Of a stretch of 64,000 bases of DNA, positions 1 through 8,674 are shown one piece after another. The stretch comes from Lachnospiraceae bacterium (GTDB taxonomy: Bacteria > Bacillota > Clostridia > Lachnospirales > Lachnospiraceae). Position 1 is the first letter of the stretch, and each line of letters begins with the position of its first letter. The translations under genes were made by a program, and so were the position numbers. The notes under the pieces were generated by a model. That model ran no database searches and was not told the DNA's origin. It saw nothing but the letters and a program-made list of their open reading frames with translations. The DNA lies in contig VSNM01000012.1 of the NCBI GenBank assembly GCA_009774245.1, positions 39,324 to 103,323 on the forward strand, written 5' to 3'.

Positions 1-315
1 CGGGAAAAGGCGGATATCACCTGCGGTAAGGATGGACAGACGCGCACGGTGCCGGCGGAAAATATCAGTTCTGTGGTGCGTGTGTCAGTGAAGCTGATCT
101 TTGACAGGACAATCTATGTGGACTGCAGCGTACAGCCGGAGGTGGAGCGGTTTATCGCCATCGTCCGGAATCCGTATGTGCGCCAGGTGGCTTTTTACTG
201 GGGAACTATGTGCTACAAGGGCGTGGTCAGGAGCGTGGACGCGGAGTACGTCCTGTTTGATCAGGAGGGAACGCCGATGCGCGCGACAGTTGATTTTACG
301 ATAGATGTCACATGA
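1..315 (+). CDS. Contractile injection system tube-domain protein (5' end outside window)
   Basis: The frame is open from base 1, so the start lies to the left and only about 104 C-terminal residues are visible. They show the end of the CIS tube-protein domain (Afp7/Pvc7-like): a VKLIFDR strand, an FYWG motif (family F.WG) and a Y.LFDQEGTPMRA segment before the last beta strand. The next gene has the same pattern (LVFHS, FAWG, YDMFDAMGRPVSG), so the two are tandem paralogues. Members of this family sit between the inner tube and the baseplate hub of phage-tail-like injection machines. The stop is only 13 bases upstream of the next start, which indicates one transcript. Confidence 0.8.
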   Translation, partial: REKADITCGKDGQTRTVPAENISSVVRVSVKLIFDRTIYVDCSVQPEVERFIAIVRNPYVRQVAFYWGTMCYKGVVRSVDAEYVLFDQEGTPMRATVDFTIDVT

Positions 316-328
316 CGAGGAGAACGAC

Positions 329-988
329 ATGATACAGAAAGCGATACTCCGGATAGACAACAGCAAAGGTGTAAAGAAGGGCGGTTCGTCAGGTAACCGG
401 TTTCAGAGACAGGACAGCGTGCTCACCGCAGCCGCGGATCAATTGCGGCAGGGCGCGCCGGACGCTGCATCCAGAGCGCAGGGCACAGACACAGTGCCAG
501 GCAAAGCCTCCGCCAGTAGCGGCCGTATCAGCGACGGTGTGATCGCCGTGCAGTACAATCCGGCCAGTATCCGGTATCATGCGAGCACATCAGAGCAGAA
601 GACGGCGGAGCCGGATGTGGGGACCAGCACGGAGATGGTCACGACGATCACCGGAAAGAGTACTGTGGATATGTCCTTTCAACTGGTATTTCACAGTGCG
701 GGCGAGACGGATGAGTCCGTGCGGGAGCAGATGGAGCTGGTGATGAATATGCTCTATGACAGCCCGACGAAGAAGGTAAGCTTTGCGTGGGGAAAAATCG
801 AGATGGAGGGAAAGCTCGTCGGCTTCTCGGGAGAGTACGATATGTTTGACGCCATGGGGAGACCGGTCAGCGGGCATATGCAGCTCACGCTCCGGATGGA
901 GACGACGGTGAAACAGGTCGAGAGGACGCTCAACAGGCTGGACGAGGAACACAAGAATAAGCTCGCGGAGCATGACATTAAAGGGTAG
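329..988 (+). CDS. Contractile injection system tube-domain protein
   Basis: A 219-residue protein. The N-terminal 55 residues are polar and low in hydrophobics. From about residue 70 it carries the CIS tube-domain signature: VQYNPASI, then a STVDMSFQLVFH strand, FAWG and YDMFDAMGRPVSG. A C-terminal charged helix follows. It is a second copy of the domain found in the preceding gene. The start at 329 is chosen because GAGGAG at 317-322 lies six bases upstream; an earlier ATG at 305 overlaps the previous gene and has no good ribosome binding site. Expected role: joining the tube to the baseplate hub of an eCIS particle assembled in the cytoplasm. Confidence 0.82.
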   Translation: MIQKAILRIDNSKGVKKGGSSGNRFQRQDSVLTAAADQLRQGAPDAASRAQGTDTVPGKASASSGRISDGVIAVQYNPASIRYHASTSEQKTAEPDVGTSTEMVTTITGKSTVDMSFQLVFHSAGETDESVREQMELVMNMLYDSPTKKVSFAWGKIEMEGKLVGFSGEYDMFDAMGRPVSGHMQLTLRMETTVKQVERTLNRLDEEHKNKLAEHDIKG

Positions 989-996
989 ATACTGGC

Positions 997-2139
997 ATGA
1001 GAAAAGAGTACAAGGAATTAAAGAAAAAATATTGCGCGTTTGTGTATCCGATGGTCACATTGCAGGTGGGGGACAAAAGCTTTGCGGACAACAAGAATAA
1101 TCTGGTGCTGAGCGACGTCTCTGTGGAGCTGAGCTGTGGGCTTGAGGCGTCTGCGGCAAGCTTTTCGATCTATGGAGTGTATGATGTAGAAGAAGGACAA
1201 TATACCTTCTCAAAATTCCGGGAATTTGTCCAGCTCGGGAGCGCTGTGACGATCTCGATGGGCTACGGCGGCGTGATGGAGGAGGTCTTTGTGGGCTTTG
1301 TCGCACAGACGCGGTTTGTCAGGAGCGGCAGCGACATTCATCATGTGGAGGTCACCGCGATGGACGCCAAGGGGCTGATGATGGCAAACAGCTACGCCCG
1401 GCAGATGACGGCCTCCAATTACAGCGATGCCGTGAAGGAGATCTTCCGCAAGCCGATGTATCAGAAGATGAATGCGGACGGAATCTGGCGGTCGGTCCAT
1501 GTGGATGACACGCCCGACAGGACGAGCGGACAGAATCATCAGGTGACCTCCTACACGGTGGAGATGGTGTCAGAGAGCGATTATGAGTTTATCGTGAAGG
1601 CGGCGAAGCGGTTTCACTTTGAATTTTACGTGGACACGGGGGAGATCTATTTCCGCAGGGCAAAGCAGACCGCGGAGGAATGCCTTCTGGAGCTTGGTAT
1701 GGACAAGGGCATCCGCAGTTATGACATCACATATGATATCACCGGCCTGGTCAAAAGCGTCGAGGTGCGCGGCATGGACACGGCAAAGGCCGAGCTGGTA
1801 TCGGCTGTGCAGAAGGCGTCCAACAAGATCTCGACGGGAAACAAGGCGAAGGCGCTGATTGGTCAGGCGGAGAAGGTAGTGATCGACGCCAACGCCATAG
1901 CGAAGGAGCAGGCGCAGTACAGGGCGCAGGCGATGATGGAGGAGATCTCGTACCGGTTTGGCTCGCTCGAGTGTACCTGCATGGGGATACCGGAGCTAAA
2001 GCCCGGACATTTCATCAGGATGACAGGGCTCGGAGGACCTTGTGACAATCGGTTTTATGTCACGCAGGCGCGGCATGATTTGTCGGATGAGGGCGGCTAT
2101 CTGACACACATCACCGCAGTGGCGGCGACGCTGGCATAA
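997..2139 (+). CDS. Baseplate hub protein, gp27 / phage late control gene D family
   Basis: A 380-residue protein resembling the gp27 part of VgrG (Phage_GPD family). Visible features are the N-terminal beta-rich region with SVELSCGLEASAASFSIYG, an FREFVQLGSAVTISMGYGG segment typical of the first gpD tudor-like domain, then a VFVGFVAQT strand and a long second domain ending in an oligonucleotide-binding-like segment (GHFIRMTGLGG). It would form the trimeric hub at the centre of the baseplate. In Afp8/Pvc8 hub and spike are fused; here the gp5-like spike is the separate next gene. The ribosome binding site is weak (AAGGGTAG at 980-987). Confidence 0.85.
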   Translation: MRKEYKELKKKYCAFVYPMVTLQVGDKSFADNKNNLVLSDVSVELSCGLEASAASFSIYGVYDVEEGQYTFSKFREFVQLGSAVTISMGYGGVMEEVFVGFVAQTRFVRSGSDIHHVEVTAMDAKGLMMANSYARQMTASNYSDAVKEIFRKPMYQKMNADGIWRSVHVDDTPDRTSGQNHQVTSYTVEMVSESDYEFIVKAAKRFHFEFYVDTGEIYFRRAKQTAEECLLELGMDKGIRSYDITYDITGLVKSVEVRGMDTAKAELVSAVQKASNKISTGNKAKALIGQAEKVVIDANAIAKEQAQYRAQAMMEEISYRFGSLECTCMGIPELKPGHFIRMTGLGGPCDNRFYVTQARHDLSDEGGYLTHITAVAATLA

Positions 2140-2164
2140 AATATACAGATAGGGGAGAACACAC

Positions 2165-2977
2165 ATGGCGCTTTTTGATATCATCGATTCGGTCACGGAA
2201 AAGCAGGTCACAAAGACGGAATTTGGCGATGAGAGAATCTATGGCACGGTCGTCGGGATTGTGGCGGAGAATTATACACAGGAGATGCCCGGCCGGCTGT
2301 GCGTCACGGTTCCGGTGAGGGATACAGACGCGAACCAGCTCAAGTGGGCCAAGATGGTCATGCCATACATAGGAGGCGGCTGGGGGAGCTATTTTTTGCC
2401 GGAAAAGGGCGATCAGGTGCTCCTGATCTTTGAGGACGGCAGCATCGAGAAGCCGTATGTGATAGGCTGTATCCCGCGGGACAAGGACAAATTCCTGCGA
2501 AAGTCGGCAAATGAGCACAATCAGATCAAGCAGCTTCAGACGAGAAACGGCAGCAGGATCACGTTCTGGGATGATGAGAATGAGGACGGCGCGAAGGACA
2601 AGATCACGATCGCGACGGCGCAGGACGAGCACCATATCGATATTGACAATGAGCTGGACAAGATCAGCATCTATGATAAGGAAAAGAAATGTCTCGTGGA
2701 GATGAGCACAGATCAGGGCGTCATCAGGATTCACGCGGAGCAGAAGCTCGAGCTGACGGTCGGGGACACGATCAAGGTCGTGATGAATGGCGACAGCGGA
2801 AAGATCAAGGTCGAGACGGACGATCTGTCTGTTCACGCGTCGAAGAAGGTCAAGCTGGAGGCTGACGGGAACATCAAGATCTCGGGAAGACAGGTGAGCA
2901 CGGAGGCAACGTCGATGCTCAAGAGTGAGAGCAGCGGGATGCTGTCGCTTGCGGGGAAACCGATCAAGCTGGGATAA
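2165..2977 (+). CDS. Central spike protein, gp5-like (OB fold plus beta-helix)
   Basis: A 270-residue protein. Residues 20-100 form the gp5 OB-fold domain: YGTVVGIVAEN, GRLCVTVPV, WAKMVMPYIGGGWGSYFLP, GDQVLLIFEDG and PYVIGCI. From about residue 110 the sequence becomes a repetitive beta-helix with alternating short strands such as KLELTVGDTIKVVMNGD and SVHASKKVKLEADGNIKI, ending in AGKPIKLG. This is the needle that pierces the target membrane. No PAAR tip protein gene follows it in the window, although many eCIS loci have one near gp25. GGGGAG at 2151-2156 sits eight bases before ATG 2165. Confidence 0.86.
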   Translation: MALFDIIDSVTEKQVTKTEFGDERIYGTVVGIVAENYTQEMPGRLCVTVPVRDTDANQLKWAKMVMPYIGGGWGSYFLPEKGDQVLLIFEDGSIEKPYVIGCIPRDKDKFLRKSANEHNQIKQLQTRNGSRITFWDDENEDGAKDKITIATAQDEHHIDIDNELDKISIYDKEKKCLVEMSTDQGVIRIHAEQKLELTVGDTIKVVMNGDSGKIKVETDDLSVHASKKVKLEADGNIKISGRQVSTEATSMLKSESSGMLSLAGKPIKLG

Positions 2978-2991
2978 GAGGGGGAGATACA

Positions 2992-3399
2992 GTGGATATG
3001 ACAAGAGGCGACAAGTCCTATCTGGGGAGCGGATTGAAATTTCCGCTGCAGGTAAACAGGGCGACAGGGCGCGCGGTGATGTCGCACGCCGAGCAGAGCG
3101 TGAAGGAGTCCGTGTATATCATTCTGATGACGCAGAAGGGGGAACGCTTCGCGCGCAGGGATTTTGGCAGCAGGCTGTTGTCCTACACATTCATGGACAC
3201 GTCGGTCACGCGGATCAATATGATGGCGCGCGAGCTTGAGCGGACGATTCTGGAGCAGGAGCCACGGATTGCCGATGTTGATGTGGAGGTGGAGCCCAGG
3301 CTGGATAAGGGCTGTCTGATCGTCAATATCAATTATACGATCGCGGCAGACCACACCAGAGGCAGTCTGGTCTTTCCTTTTTATCTAAGGAACTGTTAA
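2992..3399 (+). CDS. Baseplate wedge protein gp25 (C-terminus altered by a MITE insertion)
   Basis: A 135-residue gp25/GPW family protein: GSGLKFPLQVN at the start, then ESVYIILMTQKGERFARRDFG, the characteristic lysozyme-like baseplate core, and INYTIAADHTRGSLVFPFYL at the end. The GTG at 2992 is favoured (GGGGAG five bases upstream); ATG 2998 is possible. The last codons (R-N-C-stop) come from the left terminal repeat of the 155-bp element at 3389-3543. Removing that element and one TAA copy restores a frame ending LNVEADDEMQQL at the TGA 3579-3581, so the pre-insertion protein was about nine residues longer. Whether the altered tail affects assembly is unknown. Confidence 0.85.
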   Translation: MDMTRGDKSYLGSGLKFPLQVNRATGRAVMSHAEQSVKESVYIILMTQKGERFARRDFGSRLLSYTFMDTSVTRINMMARELERTILEQEPRIADVDVEVEPRLDKGCLIVNINYTIAADHTRGSLVFPFYLRNC

Positions 3400-3543
3400 T
3401 AAATTACTCATGACAATGACTTGCCTAAATGCTCATCTGCGGCATCAGAAAATCTTGACATAGCCCGCTATGCCTGCGATTTTCTTCTTTGCAGCTGAAC
3501 ATTTATGCGGCGCCCTTGTCACAAGTAATTTCTGAACAGTTCC
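3389..3543. mobile_element. MITE-like palindromic element, copy A, inside the eCIS operon
   Basis: A 155-bp stretch bounded by near-perfect terminal inverted repeats that begin GGAACTGTT; 24 of 28 outer positions match. It is flanked by the direct repeat TAA (3386-3388 and 3544-3546), the expected target-site duplication. An internal palindrome CATAGCCCGCTATG lies at about 3459-3472. It has no coding capacity. Copy B at 29864-30019 has the same size, ends, 3-bp duplication and internal core, so this is a repeat family mobilised in trans. The element separates gp25 from the large baseplate gene, and its hairpin could lower transcription of the downstream eCIS genes. Confidence 0.85.
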
Positions 3544-3615
3544 TAAACGTGGAGGCGGATGATGAGATGCAGCAGCTATGATCGGCGCCGCAACAGGAAG
3601 TTGGGGGGATGAGTG

Positions 3616-6552
3616 ATGGGATATCAGATAGACAGCAGGACACGGAAGGATTTTATCGAGATGATCAGAAAACTGTCGGAGTCTTACGCGCCGGAGTGGC
3701 GGTTTGACCTGGACAATCCAGATCCGTTGTCTGTGATCGCACGGATATTTGCCAACCAGACGGAGGAAAATATCAAGAAGCTGAACATGGTGCTGCACAA
3801 ATATCACATTGAGTTCGCCAATATGTACGGTATGTCGAGAAAGCCGGCCATTCCCGCAAGGACGATCTGCACGTTGGGCGCCGGCGGGGGAAATTCCCAG
3901 GGCGTGGAGCTCATGAAGGGGACGCAGGTGATCGGCACGTCGTCGGAGGGGGACGAGGTGATCTTTGCCTTTTGCCACGACATCAGCGTCATCAGCGCGG
4001 AGCTGACAGATGTGATCGAGGTGTCGGGAATCGAGAAGAAGGCTGTCGCGTACAGTGTGGAGGAGGGCTTCCCGCTCTTCTCGTATCAGGGGGAAAACAT
4101 TCATAGACAGGCCGTGGTCATGCACTTTGGCAGCGCCTTTGAGGTCCAGAGCCAAAAGCTCCGGCTGCGGTTTGAAGGGGAACAGCACAGGAGACTCGCG
4201 GAATTATTTGCGGACAGGGAGCATTTCTCGCTGGCGTATCTTGCGGGGGAGAAAGCAGTGCCATTTGACGGTGTGCGCTGTGAGGGGGATTTTGTCGAAT
4301 TTTGGAATGAAAGGGCGGATGCTGCATCGTTTCAGGCGATCGTCCTCGAGATGACAAGGTGTGTGGAGGGCAATATCGCGCTGCGTCAGATCGAGCTGTT
4401 CACACAGCACGAGCGGACGCGTCCGGAGTTTATCTGGAACGGGAGAAGCGAGGTTGTGGACGAGGTCTTCTGCCCGTTCACGGAACAGCCGGCGCTCTAC
4501 GGTGAATTTTTCATAGGACAGGAGCTCCTGTTCGGCCAGCAGGGGGCAGAGCTCGTGCTCAGCTTTGAGCTGACGTTTGACCGCTTTGTCGCGAACAATG
4601 CGGTCGAGGAGCCGCCGGAGTTAAAGATCATCAGGAGGAAGCCGAAGAATGATTACCCGCGCCTGCATTACAGGTGCTATATTCAGGAGGTCACCTTTGA
4701 GTATTTTAACGGGAGGGGCTGGAAGCGGCTTCCCGCGCGCCCTGACATATCGACGCTCTTTATGCGGGAGGAGAATGCAGGGAGATATGAGATCTGCTTC
4801 GAGGCGCCCATCGACTGGGAGAGCGTGGTGCAGGGCGGATATGAGGGGAGATGCATCCGGATGCAGATTGTGAGGGCGGACAACTGCTATATGCAGGAGG
4901 TGGAGTATGTCTATCCGGTTCTCTCTGAGCTTGGCATCAGCATGACCGGAAACACGCGGGGAGTCAGGCCGCAGAAGGTCGTCAGGGTGCAGGGCGCGCG
5001 GGAGACGGACATCACGGCAGAGCTCACCGGCGACGCGGACATCCCTGTGTTCACGCAGCCTGCGTACAGCGGCGACTATGTGTATCTGGGATTTGACCGT
5101 CCGCTTGGACTGGGGCCGGTGTCCCTGTTTGTGGAGCTGGAGCGGTCGATGACGTTCAAGGGGCTCAATCTGCTGTTTGCTTATTCGGCCGGCGCGGGAT
5201 TTAAGCCGTTAAAGGTGATCGACGATACGGATTCCTTTCAAAATTCGGGCAGAATCATGTGGATGCCGCCCTCGGACATGGCGGAGTGCGAGCTGGAAGG
5301 GCGCAGGCGGTACTGGCTCCGCATCGAGGACAGCGGGCGGTATTTTGCAGAGCACAGGAATGACAATGATGTTCCGTTTGTCAGGCGGATTCACAGAAAT
5401 GCCGTCATGGTGGAGAATATTGTCGAGAAGGAGGAGCAGGATTATTATATCGACGCGGTTACGTCCAATATGCGCTTCCCGCTCTACTCGGACAATATCC
5501 TTTCCGCCGAGGTGTGGGTGAATGAGAAGGAGCAGTTTTCGTCCGACGAGATGCAGGCGCTGATGCAGGACAAGACGGTACGGACGAAGGCGGAATACAA
5601 TTTCCTCGGCGAGATTGAGGAGTTTTATATTTTGTGGAGTGAGGTTGACAGCTTTGAGAACTGCGGGGATTGCACGAGATGTTACTGCATTGACAGAGGG
5701 AGAAGCGAGATCGTCTTTGGCGATGGCGTGCATGTGAGGGTGCCGCTCTGTCTTGACGATGTCGCGTTTCGGACAAAGGTGGTCTGCTGTGACGGCGAGA
5801 AGGCCAATCTCCGCGCGGGCAGTATCGACCGGTTCCGGGGCGCTGTATTCTCTGTGGAGGAGGTGCAAAACCCGATCGACGCTTATGGAGGGACCAATCT
5901 GGAGGATATGCGTGTCGCGCTCGAGCGGGGGAGCAATATCCTCTCATCACGCAGACGGATGGTGTCGGAGCGTGATTACAGGAAGGAGACGCTGGCGTTT
6001 TCCGATGCGATCGAGCAGGTGGAGTGTGTGACGGGACGGCTGCGCGGCGGGGGAAACGACGATGCGGTCATCAGCCTGATTCTGCTGATGAAGGATTACA
6101 GGCAGGGCTCGTACTCCTTTCACAGTATTCAGGGCGCGCTCAGGGAGTATCTGCTGAGCCGCTGCGAGATTACCTGCGGCATATCGGACATACAGATCGT
6201 GGAGCCCATCTTTGTGAGAATATCGATCGACCTGTGGCTCGAGACTTCAGATCTGCGGGAAAGTCTGGAGCTGAAGCATCGATGGATTGACAGGATCACG
6301 GATTTCCTGGAGCCTGTAAAACATGCGCACTCAAACGGCTGGAGAATCGGCAGGCTGCCAAACACGAGGCAGATTCGGCTGATGCTTGGCGGTCTGGAGG
6401 ATACGGCCCGCATTGTGCATATGAATGTGGTCGCGCAGTACACATACAACCGGCACGAGTACACGATGGGGCTGGACAGGGTGGAGAAGAATCCGTTTAT
6501 GCTCTGCTGCAATGGCAGGCACAATGTACACATCAACAGTATTGAGGAATAG
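3616..6552 (+). CDS. Large baseplate wedge protein, baseplate J / Pvc11-like
   Basis: About 978 residues. The N-terminus (DNPDPLSVIARIFANQTEENIKKL) matches the start of baseplate J/gp6-like wedge proteins of injection systems, followed by long beta-rich domains. The last 250 residues contain the J-type core (YGGTNLEDMRVALERGSNIL, SERDYRKETLAFSDAIEQV, then ISDIQIVEPIFVRISIDLW). It should form, with gp25 and the next protein, the wedge ring around the hub. ATG 3616 is chosen with TTGGGGGG at 3601-3608; GTG 3613 is an alternative. It lies directly downstream of the MITE-like element. Confidence 0.82.
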   Translation: MGYQIDSRTRKDFIEMIRKLSESYAPEWRFDLDNPDPLSVIARIFANQTEENIKKLNMVLHKYHIEFANMYGMSRKPAIPARTICTLGAGGGNSQGVELMKGTQVIGTSSEGDEVIFAFCHDISVISAELTDVIEVSGIEKKAVAYSVEEGFPLFSYQGENIHRQAVVMHFGSAFEVQSQKLRLRFEGEQHRRLAELFADREHFSLAYLAGEKAVPFDGVRCEGDFVEFWNERADAASFQAIVLEMTRCVEGNIALRQIELFTQHERTRPEFIWNGRSEVVDEVFCPFTEQPALYGEFFIGQELLFGQQGAELVLSFELTFDRFVANNAVEEPPELKIIRRKPKNDYPRLHYRCYIQEVTFEYFNGRGWKRLPARPDISTLFMREENAGRYEICFEAPIDWESVVQGGYEGRCIRMQIVRADNCYMQEVEYVYPVLSELGISMTGNTRGVRPQKVVRVQGARETDITAELTGDADIPVFTQPAYSGDYVYLGFDRPLGLGPVSLFVELERSMTFKGLNLLFAYSAGAGFKPLKVIDDTDSFQNSGRIMWMPPSDMAECELEGRRRYWLRIEDSGRYFAEHRNDNDVPFVRRIHRNAVMVENIVEKEEQDYYIDAVTSNMRFPLYSDNILSAEVWVNEKEQFSSDEMQALMQDKTVRTKAEYNFLGEIEEFYILWSEVDSFENCGDCTRCYCIDRGRSEIVFGDGVHVRVPLCLDDVAFRTKVVCCDGEKANLRAGSIDRFRGAVFSVEEVQNPIDAYGGTNLEDMRVALERGSNILSSRRRMVSERDYRKETLAFSDAIEQVECVTGRLRGGGNDDAVISLILLMKDYRQGSYSFHSIQGALREYLLSRCEITCGISDIQIVEPIFVRISIDLWLETSDLRESLELKHRWIDRITDFLEPVKHAHSNGWRIGRLPNTRQIRLMLGGLEDTARIVHMNVVAQYTYNRHEYTMGLDRVEKNPFMLCCNGRHNVHINSIEE

Positions 6553-6563
6553 GGGATAGGAAA

Positions 6564-8660
6564 ATGCTGGACAGCATCAATTTAAACAATAAGAGTTTTG
6601 AGCAGATCAGGGACGAGGCGGCTGCGCAGATTCCACTCTACAGCAAGGACTGGACAAACTACAATGTATCCGATCCGGGGATCACGATATTGGAGAACTT
6701 TGCGGCATTTCTGGCACTGCAGCAGGGAGAGCTCAACGAGGTGCCGGATTGGGTGAAGGAAAAGCTCCTGGGGCTTGCGGGCTTTGTGATTCGCAGGGGC
6801 AATGCGGCAAATGTCTATGTGTCGCTGGAGCAGTCCGGTGTGAAGCTGCCCTATGCCATGCCCTCGCGGGCAAAGCTGTATGCGCAGGATATCTGCTTTG
6901 AGACTGCGGGGCGTATGTTTGTCAGGGACATCTCGATTGCCGCCATCAGAGCAGAAGCTATGCAGGACGATGGGCGGGCACAGCTCCTTCTGGGGCGTCA
7001 GGGTGTCCGGGGCGGATTGGCGCTGCTCGGGGAGAAGCCTGCGGGCGGGGAGCAGATCTTATTTTATGTGAAAAATCTGCCTGACGCAGGGGTGCAGACT
7101 GCAATACGCTTTGAGCTGGCGCAGCGTTTTCATCGCAATCCGATGGAGGCGGGGGCGCGCAATCCATTTGTAGCGGTAAGCTGGGAATTAAGGACGACAG
7201 AGGGCTATTCCACGATAGAGGTGTGTGATGAGACGTGCGGTTTTCTGCAGAACGGGTATGTGTCCTTTGCGCTGGGAAGAAAGCTTTGCAAGTGCGCGGT
7301 GAAGGATGAGGAGAGCGGCATGTATGTTCTGAGACTCACAGTGATCAGGGCTGAGTATGACATCGTTCCCCGCTTTCAGCGGGTAAGCGGACTTTTGATG
7401 CATCTGGTGCAGAGGGATACCATATCCGATGTCGTGCCGATGCGCATCCTGGGCGGGAATGCGGTCTGTGTCAGGCATTCGCTGCTAAAGGGCGGGTATC
7501 TGGAGCTGTATGCGAGGAATCAGCAGGATGGGCTGGGCAGCAAATACAGAAAATACCACGAGGGACTGCAGTATCAGATAGAGTATGTTGACAGCTTTAC
7601 CCGCAGGGTGATCTTCAATGCGCCTGTGCCCTATGAACTGATCGCGGTCTGTAGGCAGGAGACTGCGATGGCACACAGGAAGCTGGGGCGGCTTTATGGG
7701 TACGACAATCAGGTAATCTCGCTGCCAGACTACCCCAGGGTTTATCCCAGGGCACTATCGGTGCTGGTCGTGGAGGAGATAGAGGGCGGTGATGATGTGT
7801 GTCATCTGGTGCGCCCCAATGCCGCGGACAGCCGTGAGGTGCGCTACAGTGTCAATGAGAGGGACAATACGCTGACCGTGCACGACTGCGGCGTCTATGA
7901 GGGCGCGCAGCTCTGGCTCGGGGAATATGCGGTATACAGGGGAGAGGGCGGCAATGTGCTCGCGGGCACAGAGCTTGTGTATGAACAGGAGGGCGGCGAC
8001 GCGCTTCTGAACTTTGTATCGTGCACGGAGGCGGCAGATGGAAGCTTCGAGGAGGACTGCGGGCAGCTTCAGCGCCGGTTTGCGCAGGATGTGCGGACGC
8101 CTGTGACGATGGTGACGCAGGCGGACTGTGAGTGCATCGTGCGCAGTATCCCCGGATTGTCAATCCACAAGATCGGGGTGTGCCCTGTCCCGGGCAGAAA
8201 TGAGATTCGCATCACGGTGAAGCCTGACAGCAGCCAGCCGCAGCCTGTGCTTTCACAGCTCTATATCGACGAGATTACACGCTATCTGGAGCAGTATCGT
8301 ATGCTCACCACGAGGCTTGTCATCGAGCAGCCTGTGTATGTGCCGATCAATGTGACAGGCGTTATCTATGTCAAGAAGCATTTTGAGCGCTGCAGGGAGC
8401 GAATCGAGCATATGCTGCGGAGGATGCTCGACGGCCTTCGCCCGGATGCGCAGTTTGGCAGCAGGATTGTTTTTCATGAGATTTTCAGACGATTAAGTAT
8501 GATGGAAGGCGTTGACAGGGTTCATGAGCTCTCCATATTTCCGGACAATTTCCGCAGCGCGGATATGAGCGGTATGGATATCGTGCTAAATTCCAATGCG
8601 CTTTACTGTCCCGGAAGCTTTCGGCTGGAGCTGACGGAGGCGCACGGGAATCTGGATTAG
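6564..8660 (+). CDS. Second baseplate wedge protein, Pvc11/gp6-like
   Basis: A 698-residue protein. The N-terminal motif SKDWTNYNVSDPGITILENF is the hallmark of putative baseplate assembly proteins of eCIS and phage-like loci, where (S)DPGITLLE is conserved. The C-terminal third resembles the J domain (VTMVTQADCECIVRSIPGL, then NEIRITVKPDS and LVIEQPVYVPINVTGVIYV). It starts 11 bases after the previous stop with GGGGATAGG upstream. Two wedge paralogues in tandem, one about 980 and one about 700 residues, parallel Afp11 and Afp12; which corresponds to which cannot be decided by eye. Confidence 0.82.
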   Translation: MLDSINLNNKSFEQIRDEAAAQIPLYSKDWTNYNVSDPGITILENFAAFLALQQGELNEVPDWVKEKLLGLAGFVIRRGNAANVYVSLEQSGVKLPYAMPSRAKLYAQDICFETAGRMFVRDISIAAIRAEAMQDDGRAQLLLGRQGVRGGLALLGEKPAGGEQILFYVKNLPDAGVQTAIRFELAQRFHRNPMEAGARNPFVAVSWELRTTEGYSTIEVCDETCGFLQNGYVSFALGRKLCKCAVKDEESGMYVLRLTVIRAEYDIVPRFQRVSGLLMHLVQRDTISDVVPMRILGGNAVCVRHSLLKGGYLELYARNQQDGLGSKYRKYHEGLQYQIEYVDSFTRRVIFNAPVPYELIAVCRQETAMAHRKLGRLYGYDNQVISLPDYPRVYPRALSVLVVEEIEGGDDVCHLVRPNAADSREVRYSVNERDNTLTVHDCGVYEGAQLWLGEYAVYRGEGGNVLAGTELVYEQEGGDALLNFVSCTEAADGSFEEDCGQLQRRFAQDVRTPVTMVTQADCECIVRSIPGLSIHKIGVCPVPGRNEIRITVKPDSSQPQPVLSQLYIDEITRYLEQYRMLTTRLVIEQPVYVPINVTGVIYVKKHFERCRERIEHMLRRMLDGLRPDAQFGSRIVFHEIFRRLSMMEGVDRVHELSIFPDNFRSADMSGMDIVLNSNALYCPGSFRLELTEAHGNLD

Positions 8661-8674
8661 TGAGGATGGGATAT

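Noticed and set aside
2111..3004. 297-codon minus-strand frame over the spike gene
   Set aside because: Shadow of the gp5-like gene, Leu/Arg/His-rich, no family features.
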